DNA from: an uncultured Flavobacteriaceae bacterium | GTDB taxonomy: Bacteria > Bacteroidota > Bacteroidia > Flavobacteriales > Flavobacteriaceae | NCBI GenBank assembly: GCA_943842245.1 | Contig: CALTAJ010000001.1 | Coordinates: 434,001 to 498,000, forward strand | Direction of reading: 5' to 3' | Length of the DNA stretch: 64,000 nt | Shown: in pieces, positions 9,582 to 18,810 of the stretch | How positions within the stretch are numbered: position 1 is the first letter of the stretch | Layout: each line of letters starts with the position of its first letter | Notes under the pieces: model-generated | The model's database searches: none | What the model saw: only the letters and a program-made list of their open reading frames with translations | What the model was told of the DNA's origin: nothing | Program-made: the position numbers and the translations under genes

Positions 9582-10676
9582 ATGCAAGCTACTCAAAGCC
9601 TTCGCTTTTCAAGAAAAGACTCAAGAAAATTTTTTAAAACTTTAAATCAACGAGTTAATAATTATTTCAAAGAAAATAAAATTAAAAAAACGGGTGACTG
9701 GAAACTTTATCTAAAAACATTATTTATGTTTTCTTTGCTAATAACTCCTTATTGTCTTGTATTTATTTTGGATATCAGCTTATGGTTTAAGTTGCCAATG
9801 TGTATGTTAATGGGTATTGGTATGGCAGGAGTAGGAATGAATGTAATGCATGACGGAAACCATGGTTCGTTTTCGAAGCATTCCTGGATAAATAAACTTA
9901 TGGGAAGTAGTATTTATATTCTAGCCGGAAACGTATTTAATTGGAAAGTGCAACACAATGTTTTACACCATACTTTTACAAATATTCATGGGCATGATGA
10001 AGATTTAGAAGCTGGAAGGATTCTTCGTTTCTCTAAACATGCAAAGTGGTTTCCACATCACAAATTTCAACATATTTATTCTGTTTTTCTTTACGGTCTT
10101 TTGACTATTAATTGGGCAATATTTACAGATTTTCAACAAATGAAACGCTATACATCTCGAAAGCTATCATATCTTAATAGTAAGCGCCCTAGTCTTCAAT
10201 GGATCGGATTAATTATCTCAAAAATCGTGTATTTCTCTATCTGGATTGTGGCACCAATTATTTTTCTTAATGCACCTTGGTGGGCTATAATTATTGGATT
10301 TGTAGTAATGCATTACACTGCTGGATTAATTTTAAGTACAGTATTTCAATTAGCTCACGTTATTGAAGACGCAGATATGCCTAAACCAGACAAATCAGGT
10401 ACTATGAAAAATACATGGGCAATTCACCAACTTTTAACTACTGTCAACTTTTCAACTAAAAATAGTTTTATTAATTGGTTTACAGGTGGTTTAAATCATC
10501 AAATCGAACATCACATCTTTCCCCACATTAGTCATATACATTATGCTAATATCGGTTCAATTGTTAAAAAAACTGCCCAAGAATTTAACTTACCATATAA
10601 TGAATATCAAACCACAAAAAGTGCACTCTTTTCTCACTTTAGATTTTTAAAACAAATGGGGATTCAGCCCAACTAA
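9582..10676 (+). CDS. Membrane fatty-acid (acyl) desaturase
   Basis: A 364-aa di-iron membrane desaturase. All three histidine boxes are present: HDGNHGSF, HNVLHHTF and HQIEHHIFPH. The HxxHH third box with a preceding Q matches front-end/linoleoyl-CoA-type desaturases. Unlike eukaryotic relatives there is no cytochrome b5 domain. Hydrophobic segments flank boxes 1 and 2 and the region near 215-255. It likely introduces double bonds into membrane lipid acyl chains; regiospecificity cannot be read from the sequence. It is followed 8 bp later by an aminotransferase gene. Confidence 0.88.
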   Translation: MQATQSLRFSRKDSRKFFKTLNQRVNNYFKENKIKKTGDWKLYLKTLFMFSLLITPYCLVFILDISLWFKLPMCMLMGIGMAGVGMNVMHDGNHGSFSKHSWINKLMGSSIYILAGNVFNWKVQHNVLHHTFTNIHGHDEDLEAGRILRFSKHAKWFPHHKFQHIYSVFLYGLLTINWAIFTDFQQMKRYTSRKLSYLNSKRPSLQWIGLIISKIVYFSIWIVAPIIFLNAPWWAIIIGFVVMHYTAGLILSTVFQLAHVIEDADMPKPDKSGTMKNTWAIHQLLTTVNFSTKNSFINWFTGGLNHQIEHHIFPHISHIHYANIGSIVKKTAQEFNLPYNEYQTTKSALFSHFRFLKQMGIQPN

Positions 10677-10684
10677 TACATTAA

Positions 10685-11869
10685 ATGGATATACTTTCAG
10701 CAAGAATTAACAGTCTCCCTATCTCAGCTACACTTGAAATGGCGGCTAAAGCTAGAGAACTAAAAACCAAAGGAATTGATATAATTGGATTAAGCTTAGG
10801 AGAGCCTGATTTTAATACTCCTGAATTTATTAAGGATGCTGCAGTCCAAGCAGTTCAAGATAATTGGAATTCTTACTCACCAGTTGATGGTTATGCAGAT
10901 TTAAAGACTGCCATTTGTAATAAATTTAAAAGAGATAACAACCTAGATTACAATCCTACCCAAATTGTTGTATCCACAGGTGCAAAACAATCTATCGCTA
11001 ATATTTGTATGGTTCTATTAAATCCTGGAGATGAAGTACTGCTTCCGGCCCCATACTGGGTTAGTTATTCTGCCATAGCTACACTTGCAGAAGCTAAGTC
11101 TAAAATAATCCCGTCTTCAATTGAAACCGATTTTAAAATTACTCCTGAACAATTAGAAGCTGCAATTACACCAAAAACAAAACTAGTGATGTTTAATTCA
11201 CCAAATAATCCAAGTGGAACAATTTATTCTGAAAAAGAATATCGCTCCTTGGGTAAGGTGTTGGAAAAATTTCCTGACGTATTTATTCTTTCTGATGAAA
11301 TCTACGAACATATAAATTATGGCACTCCTCATTTTAGTATTGCTTCTATTCCAGAGTTATATGATAGAACTATTACTGTTAATGGGGTAGCAAAAGCATT
11401 TGCAATGACAGGATGGAGAATTGGTTATATCGGTGCCCCAGAATGGCTGGCTAAGGCCTGCAATAAAATGCAAGGGCAAATCACGTCAGGAGCAAATTGT
11501 ATTGCACAAAGAGCAACTATTGCTGCTGTTGAAGCCCCAGTAAGCAATATCCAATATATGGTAGATGAATTTGCCAAGCGAAGAGAAATTATTATTCAAT
11601 TACTAAGTGAAATTCCGGGTATTAAAATCAATCAGCCCGAAGGAGCTTTTTATGTTTTTCCTGATATTTCCTTCTATTTTGGAAAAACCCTTACAGGAAA
11701 AAAAATTGAAAATGCTTCAGATTTTGCTCTTTATTTATTGGAGTACGCACATGTAGCTACAGTTACAGGTGATGCTTTTGGCAATTCAAACTGTATTCGA
11801 ATCTCTTATGCTGCGTCGGAAAAGAATATCCGAACTGCAGTTGCACGAATATCAAAATCCCTTCAATAA
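10685..11869 (+). CDS. aspC: Aspartate aminotransferase (class I/II, subgroup I-gamma-like)
   Basis: A 394-aa fold-type I PLP enzyme that interconverts aspartate/2-oxoglutarate and oxaloacetate/glutamate. Visible: substrate-loop GLSLGEPDF, NSPNNPSGT (Asn contacting PLP), ILSDEIYEHI and the Schiff-base lysine in VAKAFAMTGWRIGY. It starts 8 bp after the desaturase stop and is probably cotranscribed. Some members of this group also use prephenate; that cannot be excluded. Confidence 0.92.
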   Translation: MDILSARINSLPISATLEMAAKARELKTKGIDIIGLSLGEPDFNTPEFIKDAAVQAVQDNWNSYSPVDGYADLKTAICNKFKRDNNLDYNPTQIVVSTGAKQSIANICMVLLNPGDEVLLPAPYWVSYSAIATLAEAKSKIIPSSIETDFKITPEQLEAAITPKTKLVMFNSPNNPSGTIYSEKEYRSLGKVLEKFPDVFILSDEIYEHINYGTPHFSIASIPELYDRTITVNGVAKAFAMTGWRIGYIGAPEWLAKACNKMQGQITSGANCIAQRATIAAVEAPVSNIQYMVDEFAKRREIIIQLLSEIPGIKINQPEGAFYVFPDISFYFGKTLTGKKIENASDFALYLLEYAHVATVTGDAFGNSNCIRISYAASEKNIRTAVARISKSLQ

Positions 11870-11892
11870 TTTTCCAACTAAAATCAATGCGC

Positions 11893-11900
11893 TACATTTG
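11893..11900 (+). promoter_or_regulatory. Promoter -7 box for tsaC/sua5
   Basis: TACATTTG is a perfect TAnnTTTG match 17 bp before the GTG start at 11918. Confidence 0.5.
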
Positions 11901-11917
11901 TAACTAAATGTTTTTTT

Positions 11918-12868
11918 GTGATTACTAGCGACTTAAACCAAGTAAAAACTGCATTGATAAATGGCGATATTATCGCCTTACCAACTGAAACTGTATATGG
12001 TCTTGCCGCAAATATATATTTGGATAGTGCTTTAGAAAAAGTTTTTAAATTAAAAAAGCGTCCCTCATATAATCCCTTGATTGTTCACATATCAAACGCT
12101 GGCATCCTTGAACAAATAGCAAAAAATATACCTGCTAAAGCACGAGAATTAGCCAATGTATTCTGGCCAGGGCCACTTACATTAGTTCTTGAAAAACAAG
12201 ATCAGATTCCTAATCGTATTACTGCTGGAAAATCAACAGTTGCAGTTCGAGTTCCGAACCACCCAATAGCGCTCCAACTATTAAAATCTTTAAATTTTCC
12301 ATTAGCTGCACCTAGTGCAAACCCTTTCGGATCTTTGAGTCCAACCTCAGCAGAACATGTTGCTCTCTATTTTAAAGAAGAAATAAACTTTATTTTAGAT
12401 GGAGGTCCTTGTTTTTGTGGTTTAGAATCTACTATCATTGGTTTTGAAAATGACAAACCCATTTTATATCGTCATGGTGCTATTTCAATAGAGGAAATTG
12501 AAAAAATTATTGGGCCAATAAAAATAAAAAATAAAAATAGTAAAAATCCCTCTGCACCAGGAATGCTTACTAGACACTATGCACCAAAAACCCAAATTCA
12601 AATAAATGACGATATTTCTCTAGCTTTAGCACAAAACCCTGATAAAAAAATAGGTGTTTTAAGTTTTAGGAAAAATAAAAAAATAAAAACTGAGATTCAC
12701 CAAGAAGTTTTATCCATTTCGGGTGATTTGAATGAGGCTTCTAAAAATTTATATGCTGCTTTACACCGTTTAGATCAGATGAATTTAGATCTTATCATTA
12801 GTTCCTTTTTTCCTGAAAAAGGTTTAGGAAAAACGATTAATGACAGGTTAAAAAGAGCCATAAAATAA
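11918..12868 (+). CDS. tsaC: L-threonylcarbamoyladenylate synthase (Sua5 type)
   Basis: A 316-aa enzyme that makes threonylcarbamoyl-AMP from threonine, bicarbonate and ATP for t6A37 tRNA modification. The N-terminal YrdC domain has the KKRPSYNPL motif and the LAAPSANPFG segment. A linker (SAPGMLTRHYAPKT) leads to a C-terminal Sua5 domain, so it is the long Sua5 form. Translation starts at GTG: no ATG fits the N-terminus, and a -7 box lies 17 bp upstream. Confidence 0.95.
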   Translation: MITSDLNQVKTALINGDIIALPTETVYGLAANIYLDSALEKVFKLKKRPSYNPLIVHISNAGILEQIAKNIPAKARELANVFWPGPLTLVLEKQDQIPNRITAGKSTVAVRVPNHPIALQLLKSLNFPLAAPSANPFGSLSPTSAEHVALYFKEEINFILDGGPCFCGLESTIIGFENDKPILYRHGAISIEEIEKIIGPIKIKNKNSKNPSAPGMLTRHYAPKTQIQINDDISLALAQNPDKKIGVLSFRKNKKIKTEIHQEVLSISGDLNEASKNLYAALHRLDQMNLDLIISSFFPEKGLGKTINDRLKRAIK

Positions 12869-12884
12869 TAGTCTAAAAGGCACT

Positions 12885-13472
12885 TTATATGTAATTCATA
12901 TTCTTCTGTTTTAGTGCATTGTAGTAAGATGTAATACTTAAGTTGTGCCAAGGAATAACAAAAAAAATTCCTATTACAAAAAATAATAACCCTAGTAAAT
13001 ACCATGGAATAAATCGCAAATGTAAGCTAAAAAGTTCCCTTTTATGTCCATCCATCATTTTCCAGCTATGCTCCAATGCCTCATTAAATTGCATTTCGGG
13101 ATGCTCTGCTATTATAAAATAAGTCATAGAAAAACCAAGGCTAATTATTATACCAGGAACTAGCAAAAAAAATAAGCCTAAAAGTGTAAGTGCATTTATA
13201 ATAATAAATACCAACAAAACATTAAGTAAGGGTTTGAATCCTTCAAAAAGATCAAAAAAAGAAGGATTATTACCATTATAAATTTTTAAAAAATAAATAC
13301 ATAACCCTAATTGTAGGGGACCAGCTAGTAGAATAGAAAGTAATTCGCCGTATGTATTTAACTCAGATGGGCCTCCGATAAGCATTCCATAAACCATACA
13401 AACCACTACAGAGAGGGGCCAAAACGGTTTTAACTGCAAACGTGCATTTTGCATTAAGAGAACTAAATCCAT
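12885..13472 (-). CDS. Unrecognised integral membrane protein
   Basis: A 195-aa protein with about five hydrophobic segments and few charged residues. It resembles the loosely defined DUF975-like membrane proteins common in flavobacteria (polar segment with EHSWKMMDGHKRELF between helices). I assign no function. It starts 19 bp after the DAHP synthase-chorismate mutase stop on the same strand, so it may be the last cistron of the aromatic operon. It converges with tsaC. Confidence 0.75.
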   Translation of the reverse strand: MDLVLLMQNARLQLKPFWPLSVVVCMVYGMLIGGPSELNTYGELLSILLAGPLQLGLCIYFLKIYNGNNPSFFDLFEGFKPLLNVLLVFIIINALTLLGLFFLLVPGIIISLGFSMTYFIIAEHPEMQFNEALEHSWKMMDGHKRELFSLHLRFIPWYLLGLLFFVIGIFFVIPWHNLSITSYYNALKQKNMNYI

Positions 13473-13491
13473 AAAACAGATAATTTATAAT

Positions 13492-14574
13492 TTAAGAGTT
13501 TAAAATCTTCTCTTGTTTATTTATTGATTCTTGGTGAATAGCTTTAAAGACTCTAAGAATAAATTCTTCAGATAACTCACGTTCTTGTCCTTCTAGTATC
13601 ATTTTGCCTAAAATTTCATTCCAACGCTTATTTTGAAGAACTGCAACATTATTGGTTAGTTTTAAGTTACCAATTTGTTTAGCTACCTTCATACGCTTTC
13701 CTAGTGTATCTAATAGTGTTTGGTCAACAACATCTATTTGAGCTCGAAGTGTATTAAGTTCATGTTTATAAGCCTCTTCCTCAGTAGTTTTCTTTCTTAC
13801 TTTTAAGTCTTTCATAATTTTCACTAAACGGGTAGGAGTAACTTGCTGTTTAGCGTCACTCCATGCATTTTCAGGATCCCAGTGACTTTCTATCATTAGG
13901 CCTTCAAAATTCAAATCTAAAGCTGCTTGAGATATATCAAAAATCAAATCTCGACGCCCCGCAATATGCGACGGATCACAAATCATTGGAAGATCAGGAT
14001 ATCTATTTTTAACTTCAATAGCAATCTGCCATTCTGGGATATTTCTATATTTTGTTTTTTCATAAGTTGAGAATCCTCTATGAATTAGGCCTAAATTTTT
14101 GATATTAGCTGTATATAAACGCTCTACACCTCCAAGCCAAAGAGCTAAATCAGGATTTACAGGATTTTTAACAAGTACAATTTTATTAGTACCTTCCAAA
14201 GCATCTGCTATTTCTTGGATAATAAATGGACTAACTGTAGAACGCGCACCTATCCACAAAATATCTACATCATTATCGACTGCCAACTTTACATGGTCTT
14301 TATTAGCGACCTCAGTTGCAGTTAACAAGCCCGTTTCTTCTTTTACCTTCTTGAGCCAACCCAATCCAATTGCTCCGACTCCTTCAAACATACCTGGTCT
14401 TGTTCTCGGCTTCCAAATTCCTGCTCTATAAACAGTTACGTCAGTATCTTTAAGTTCATGAGCAATTTTAAGAACTTGTTCTTCAGTTTCAGCACTACAA
14501 GGTCCGCCAATTACTAAGGGATGATCTAATCCAAAGTTATTTAACCATTGGCGCATTTCTTTTTTATTTTTCAT
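13492..14574 (-). CDS. aroF: Bifunctional 3-deoxy-7-phosphoheptulonate synthase / chorismate mutase
   Basis: A 360-aa fusion. Residues 1 to about 260 form a class I-beta DAHP synthase barrel (GGPCSAETEEQ, YRAGIWKPRTRPG, ICDPSHIAGRR), the first step of the shikimate pathway. Residues about 270-355 form an AroQ-type chorismate mutase (LNTLRAQIDVVDQTLLD, KRMKVAKQIG). This fusion order is known in Bacteroidetes and Bacilli; in other cases the mutase domain also mediates feedback inhibition. It lies last or next to last in the phe/tyr operon, 31 bp after tyrA. Confidence 0.95.
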   Translation of the reverse strand: MKNKKEMRQWLNNFGLDHPLVIGGPCSAETEEQVLKIAHELKDTDVTVYRAGIWKPRTRPGMFEGVGAIGLGWLKKVKEETGLLTATEVANKDHVKLAVDNDVDILWIGARSTVSPFIIQEIADALEGTNKIVLVKNPVNPDLALWLGGVERLYTANIKNLGLIHRGFSTYEKTKYRNIPEWQIAIEVKNRYPDLPMICDPSHIAGRRDLIFDISQAALDLNFEGLMIESHWDPENAWSDAKQQVTPTRLVKIMKDLKVRKKTTEEEAYKHELNTLRAQIDVVDQTLLDTLGKRMKVAKQIGNLKLTNNVAVLQNKRWNEILGKMILEGQERELSEEFILRVFKAIHQESINKQEKILNS

Positions 14575-14605
14575 CTTTATAATCTAATTTAAAATTATTA
14601 TTGAT

Positions 14606-15454
14606 TCAATTTATTCCTGCCAAAATTTCTCTTATGGCATTTGTCTCTTGAATTTTTTTAAAAACCGTTTTATAATCTTTTTGTTCCATTAATGATTTAA
14701 ATTCCTTTAAATTGGTAATGTATTCATCTAAAACTTCTAAAATATTTTCTTGATTTTGCTCAAAAATGGGTGTCCACATTGAAGGAGAACTTTTTGCCAA
14801 ACGAACTGTAGATGCAAAACCACTTCCAGCCATATCAAAAATAGCTTTTTCGTCTTGCTCCTTTTCCATGACGGTTTTTCCAAGCATAAAAGAGGATATA
14901 TGAGAAAGGTGAGATACATAAGCAATATGCTGATCATGCTCGTTTGGATCCATTTCCTGAAGTTCCATTCCCATATTTTTAAACCATTGAACAGCCCACT
15001 CTAGAAGATCAGATCTTGTTTTATTTGATTCACACAAAATTTGTGCTTTTCCATTATATAATGTTTCATATGCTGCTGAAGGCCCTGAAAATTCTGTTCC
15101 TGCAATTGGATGAGTAGCTAAAAACTGATTTCGTTTGGGATGTAATTCTAATTTTTTACAAATCATTGATTTAGTTGATCCAACATCTATTAATAGAGTA
15201 TTATCATTTATTTGATCTAATAAGGGTATAACTTTATCAAGCGCAGCGTTCACTGGTATTGCTAGTATAATTACATCCATATAATAATAATTCGAGGGTT
15301 TAAGACTCTGATCAACAATCTTAAGTTCTAGAGCTTGTTTTTGATGGAGATCATTTTTGTCTTCTCCATACAAGACAGAGTCCTCAATAAGTTTACGAGC
15401 CGATAAAGCAAAAGATCCACCTATCAAACCCAATCCAATAATACCTATATTCAT
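14606..15454 (-). CDS. tyrA: Prephenate dehydrogenase
   Basis: A 282-aa NAD-dependent enzyme converting prephenate to 4-hydroxyphenylpyruvate for tyrosine. Rossmann motif IIGLGLIGGSFA is at the N-terminus; ATHPIAGTEFSG and the SHLSHISSFML helix carry substrate-binding histidines. There is no fused chorismate mutase or ACT domain. Its ATG overlaps the stop of the upstream aminotransferase by 4 bp, implying translational coupling. Confidence 0.94.
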   Translation of the reverse strand: MNIGIIGLGLIGGSFALSARKLIEDSVLYGEDKNDLHQKQALELKIVDQSLKPSNYYYMDVIILAIPVNAALDKVIPLLDQINDNTLLIDVGSTKSMICKKLELHPKRNQFLATHPIAGTEFSGPSAAYETLYNGKAQILCESNKTRSDLLEWAVQWFKNMGMELQEMDPNEHDQHIAYVSHLSHISSFMLGKTVMEKEQDEKAIFDMAGSGFASTVRLAKSSPSMWTPIFEQNQENILEVLDEYITNLKEFKSLMEQKDYKTVFKKIQETNAIREILAGIN

Positions 15455-16602
15455 GATTCCATTCTTTTAATTGCTTCTTTGATAGATTCCTCAGATACAC
15501 ACAAAGAGAAACGAATATAACCCTCACCTTGACTTCCAAAAATAGTCCCTGGAGTGATAAAAATATTTTTCTGATATAAAATTTTATCAATAAAGGTTTC
15601 TGCGTCAGGAGATCCTTCTGGGAGTTTAGCCCACAAAAAGAGACCTACACTTTCAGTTTCAACAGTAGCTCCAAACTTTCCAGCTAAATCTTCCATCAAG
15701 TTTTTTCGCTTTTTATAAATTTTATTTAACGATTCAAACCAATCTGGTTTCATTTTTAATGCTGCTATGGCTCCTTGTTGAACACCAAAGAACATTCCAG
15801 AATCCATATTACTTTTAACTTTTAAAGTCTGTTTTAAAACTTCTGCTTTTCCAGTAAGCATTCCAATTCTCCAACCTGCCATATTAAAAGACTTACTGAG
15901 CGAATTTAATTCCACAGCAACTTCTTGAGCTCCTGGTCTGGATAGAATACTTTGAGGTTTTTTTGTTAAAACAAAACTATAAGGATTATCGTTAACTAAA
16001 AGAATATTGTTTTTCTTGGCCCATTGAATTAAACGATCAAATATTTTTTCATTTACATCTGTACCAGTAGGCATATGCGGGTAATTGAGCCACATTATTT
16101 TAATTTTAGATGTATCAAGTGATTCTAAATATTCAAAATCGGGTTGCCAGTTATTCTCTGATTTGAGGTCATATAAAAGAGTTTTAGCTTGCATCAAACT
16201 AGCAACAGATGCATAAGTGGGGTAGCCAGGATTGGGAATTAATACTTGATCCCCTGGATTAAGGTAAGCCATTGATAGGTGCATTATACCTTCTTTTGAC
16301 CCCATTAAAGGTAATACCTCCGTATTTGGATCTAAAGTGACTTTATAGAATTTTTTATAAAAATCTACTATAGCATCTCGCAATTCCGGTAGGCCTTGAT
16401 AGCTTTGATACATATGAGCACTAGGATGATTCATCGCCTCTGTTAAAGCTTTAATAACATCAGGATGTGGATTTAGATCTGGACTCCCAATCCCCATATT
16501 AATTATAGGATTTCCACTTTTAATTAACTTTGTTACCTCTCTTAGTTTTCGAGAAAAGTAGTATTCTTTGATACTTTTTAAACGAACAGCAGTTGATTTC
16601 AT
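15451..16602 (-). CDS. PLP-dependent aminotransferase of the aromatic operon
   Basis: A 383-aa class I/II aminotransferase. Visible: GIGSPDLNPHPDV, NYPHMPTGT (replaces the usual NPNNPTG) and the Schiff-base lysine in LSKSFNMAGWRIGML. Wedged between pheA and tyrA with 4-bp overlaps on both sides, it most likely aminates phenylpyruvate and 4-hydroxyphenylpyruvate, or prephenate. The substrate is inferred from context, since sequence alone places it near LL-DAP/aromatic aminotransferases. Confidence 0.88.
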   Translation of the reverse strand: MKSTAVRLKSIKEYYFSRKLREVTKLIKSGNPIINMGIGSPDLNPHPDVIKALTEAMNHPSAHMYQSYQGLPELRDAIVDFYKKFYKVTLDPNTEVLPLMGSKEGIMHLSMAYLNPGDQVLIPNPGYPTYASVASLMQAKTLLYDLKSENNWQPDFEYLESLDTSKIKIMWLNYPHMPTGTDVNEKIFDRLIQWAKKNNILLVNDNPYSFVLTKKPQSILSRPGAQEVAVELNSLSKSFNMAGWRIGMLTGKAEVLKQTLKVKSNMDSGMFFGVQQGAIAALKMKPDWFESLNKIYKKRKNLMEDLAGKFGATVETESVGLFLWAKLPEGSPDAETFIDKILYQKNIFITPGTIFGSQGEGYIRFSLCVSEESIKEAIKRMES

Positions 16603-17432
16603 CTTTGGTGTTGGGTATATTCGCCCAGAATTTTAAACTTTGAAGCCATTATAGCAATTAACTTCTTTGCCTTAGTATAATTAGAAAAATCTTCAAAAGT
16701 TACATCAACAAAAAATGCGTATTTACCAGGAGTTTCGATTACTGGAAGAGATTGAATTTTAGTTAAATTTAATTGACAATCACTCATAACATTCAAAACT
16801 GCTGCTAGACTACCTCTTTGGTGATCTAAAGTAAACTTAAGGGATGCCTTATTTATTTTATCCTCAGAAACCAAGCTCCCTTTTTTTTGTATAATTACAA
16901 ATCGAGTAATATTATTTTTTATACTTTGAATGGAATGTGCTAAAATGTCTAAATGATATATATCAGAGGCTTCTTGACTTGCAATAGCTCCAATTCCCTT
17001 AATTTGATCTTTTGATATTCTAAAAGCTTCTTCTGCTGTATCTTCTGATTCGACCAAAACGATACTTGGATATTTTTGAAAAAAGTTTTTACATTGTAAT
17101 AGAGCCATCGGATGAGAATGCACCTCCTTAATATCGTCAATTATCTGACCCGGTAGTACCATTAAATTATGATTTATACTCAATCCGTATTCTCCTACTA
17201 TTTTTAAGTCATTTCGATCAATTAAAGCATAGTTAGGAATTATAGAACCGGCAATTGAATTTTCGATAGCCATAACTGCAAGGTCTGCACTATTCCGTAA
17301 AAGCTCTTTAACAGAAGTATCAAATGTTTCACAAGTGACTAAGGATAATTGATTTCCAAAGTAACGCTGAGCTACTATATGATGGAAAGATCCTTTTTTT
17401 CCCTGTATTGCTACTTTTATTTTTGCTTTCAT
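16599..17432 (-). CDS. pheA: Prephenate dehydratase
   Basis: A 277-aa monofunctional enzyme making phenylpyruvate. The PDT domain has the AVMAIENSIAGS segment and the essential Thr-Arg-Phe in NNITRFVII. A C-terminal ACT domain (about 195-275, LDHQRGSLAAVLN and KIQSLPV) would bind phenylalanine for feedback inhibition. It is the first structural gene of the operon; its ATG lies 9 bp after the T-run of a leader terminator hairpin, so expression is probably set by attenuation. Confidence 0.95.
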   Translation of the reverse strand: MKAKIKVAIQGKKGSFHHIVAQRYFGNQLSLVTCETFDTSVKELLRNSADLAVMAIENSIAGSIIPNYALIDRNDLKIVGEYGLSINHNLMVLPGQIIDDIKEVHSHPMALLQCKNFFQKYPSIVLVESEDTAEEAFRISKDQIKGIGAIASQEASDIYHLDILAHSIQSIKNNITRFVIIQKKGSLVSEDKINKASLKFTLDHQRGSLAAVLNVMSDCQLNLTKIQSLPVIETPGKYAFFVDVTFEDFSNYTKAKKLIAIMASKFKILGEYTQHQR

Positions 17433-17440
17433 TTTAATCC

Positions 17441-17473
17441 AAAAAAAAAGTCCCGATGATCTCAGGACTTTTT
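17441..17473 (-). terminator. Attenuator terminator in the pheA leader
   Basis: On the minus strand AAAAAGTCC (17473-17465) pairs with GGACTTTTT (17453-17445) across an 11-base loop and runs into nine T residues. It sits between the leader peptide and pheA. The 5' arm contains AGTCCT (17469-17464), which can instead pair with AGGACT (17504-17499) at the end of the leader peptide, giving a mutually exclusive antiterminator. Confidence 0.85.
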
Positions 17474-17492
17474 AATATGTTATTTTTAAATA

Positions 17493-17561
17493 CTATATAG
17501 TCCTATTATCCTCAATGTTGAAGTAATAAAAATTATTATAGTAAAAAAAGGTTTTATTCAT
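17493..17561 (-). CDS. Phe/Tyr-rich leader peptide of the pheA operon
   Basis: A 22-codon ORF starting with ATG at 17561 and stopping at TAG (17493-17495). Residues 5-14 read FFYYNNFYYF: eight of ten are Phe or Tyr, the two end products of the operon. The stop lies 20 bp before the terminator hairpin. A ribosome stalled on these codons would leave AGGACT at the 3' end of the ORF free to pair with the terminator arm. A ribosome that reaches the stop would cover it and allow termination. This is the classic leader-peptide attenuation layout. Too short for automatic gene calling. Confidence 0.85.
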   Translation of the reverse strand: MNKTFFYYNNFYYFNIEDNRTI

Positions 17562-17577
17562 CTTTTAAAAATCATCA

Positions 17578-17608
17578 CAAATGTACTATTGCTTTGATGA
17601 AAAACAAA
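17578..17608 (-). promoter_or_regulatory. Promoter of the phe/tyr operon
   Basis: Minus strand TTTG (17608-17605), a 19-bp spacer and TACATTTG (17585-17578) form an exact Bacteroidetes promoter. Transcription would start near 17571, about 10 bases before the leader peptide ATG. Confidence 0.75.
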
Positions 17609-17905
17609 TTTTTAAAGTTTTTTTTTTGGTTTGTAAATAATTAATCACATGATGAATAAGGTCATGGTCTAAAAAAAGTACGCACTTTTTTGAGTCTTTT
17701 TATATTTTTTTAAAATATAAATATTTCCCAAATGGAAAAAAATTGACAAAAGGAAAGACTACTCAATTCCTTTTTTTAGGAAGAATTTATTAAAATATTT
17801 CATGATGTTAATTGCTAAACTTTTTTTTCAATAAAAAATAAAGCATTTACAAGGGAAGGAAAGATCAAAACATTTTTGTTTATTTAAATTTCAAATCCAA
17901 AAAAA
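17609..17905. other. Non-coding stretch between the phe/tyr promoter and the EamA gene
   Basis: Very AT-rich. The only structure I see is a hairpin at 17672-17691 (AAAAAAGT, ACGC loop, ACTTTTTT) that could be a weak terminator in either direction, and poly-T tracts. No convincing TAnnTTTG box was found for the downstream transporter and no ORF of note. Confidence 0.4.
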
Positions 17906-18775
17906 TTGAAATCCAAAAATCCTTATCTATATAATTTACTGGTTCTTAATGTAGGCGTTCTGTTTATAAGTACTTCAGGAGTTTTGGGACGTTACATAGC
18001 GCTTCCACCTCCTGTTTCTATTTGGTTTCGATCTCTAATTGCAATTTTAATACTGCTTCTTTATTGCCGATATAAAAAATTTATATTTAAAATTAAATGG
18101 AAAAAATATGGTTTGGCAGTTTTTTGCAGTGGTTTTTTAATGGCCCTACATTGGATTACCTACTTTTTCGCCTTACAATGGAGTAATGTTGCTATTGGAA
18201 TGCTTTCCCTTTTTACATATCCTATTATAACTGTTTTTTTGGAACCCCTATTTCTTCCTGTAAAACTTCAAAAAAGACATTTATTTTTGGGTATTCTTAT
18301 TTTATTTGGTATTTATTTTTTAGTTCCAGATTTTAATATTCAAAACACTTCTACTCAAGGTCTTTTAATTGGTCTTTTTTCAGCTGTTTCTTATTCACTA
18401 AGAAATATAATTTTAAAAAAAAGTAATGCTATGGGTAATGAATCTGTTCAGATGATATATCAACTAGCAGTTGTCATTATTTTATTATTACCGGTTCACT
18501 GGATCTATCCAAATATTGATATAAGATCTCAATGGCCTTATCTTCTAATACTTGGCATATTTACAACAGCCATTGGCCATACACTCTTTCTTGGTAGTTT
18601 TTCTCACTTTAGAATTAGTACAGTTAGTATTATAAGTAGCATACAACCACTATTTGGAATATTATTAGGGATTTTCTTTTTGAGTGAAATACCCAATCTG
18701 AAAAGTATATTAGGAGGAGCTTTAATTTTATTAACTGTAGTAATTGAAAGTAGAAGTTCAAAACCGAATAAATAA
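17906..18775 (+). CDS. DMT-superfamily (EamA-type) transporter
   Basis: A 289-aa inner-membrane protein with ten hydrophobic segments arranged as two EamA halves (about 10-135 and 150-285), typical of drug/metabolite exporters. The start is TTG at 17906, giving MKSKNPYLYNLL just before the first helix. The substrate is unknown. It ends 35 bp before gldA on the same strand. Confidence 0.88.
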   Translation: MKSKNPYLYNLLVLNVGVLFISTSGVLGRYIALPPPVSIWFRSLIAILILLLYCRYKKFIFKIKWKKYGLAVFCSGFLMALHWITYFFALQWSNVAIGMLSLFTYPIITVFLEPLFLPVKLQKRHLFLGILILFGIYFLVPDFNIQNTSTQGLLIGLFSAVSYSLRNIILKKSNAMGNESVQMIYQLAVVIILLLPVHWIYPNIDIRSQWPYLLILGIFTTAIGHTLFLGSFSHFRISTVSIISSIQPLFGILLGIFFLSEIPNLKSILGGALILLTVVIESRSSKPNK

Positions 18776-18810
18776 GCCAAAAGAAAAAAGTATCTTTAAA
18801 CAAAAACTAT

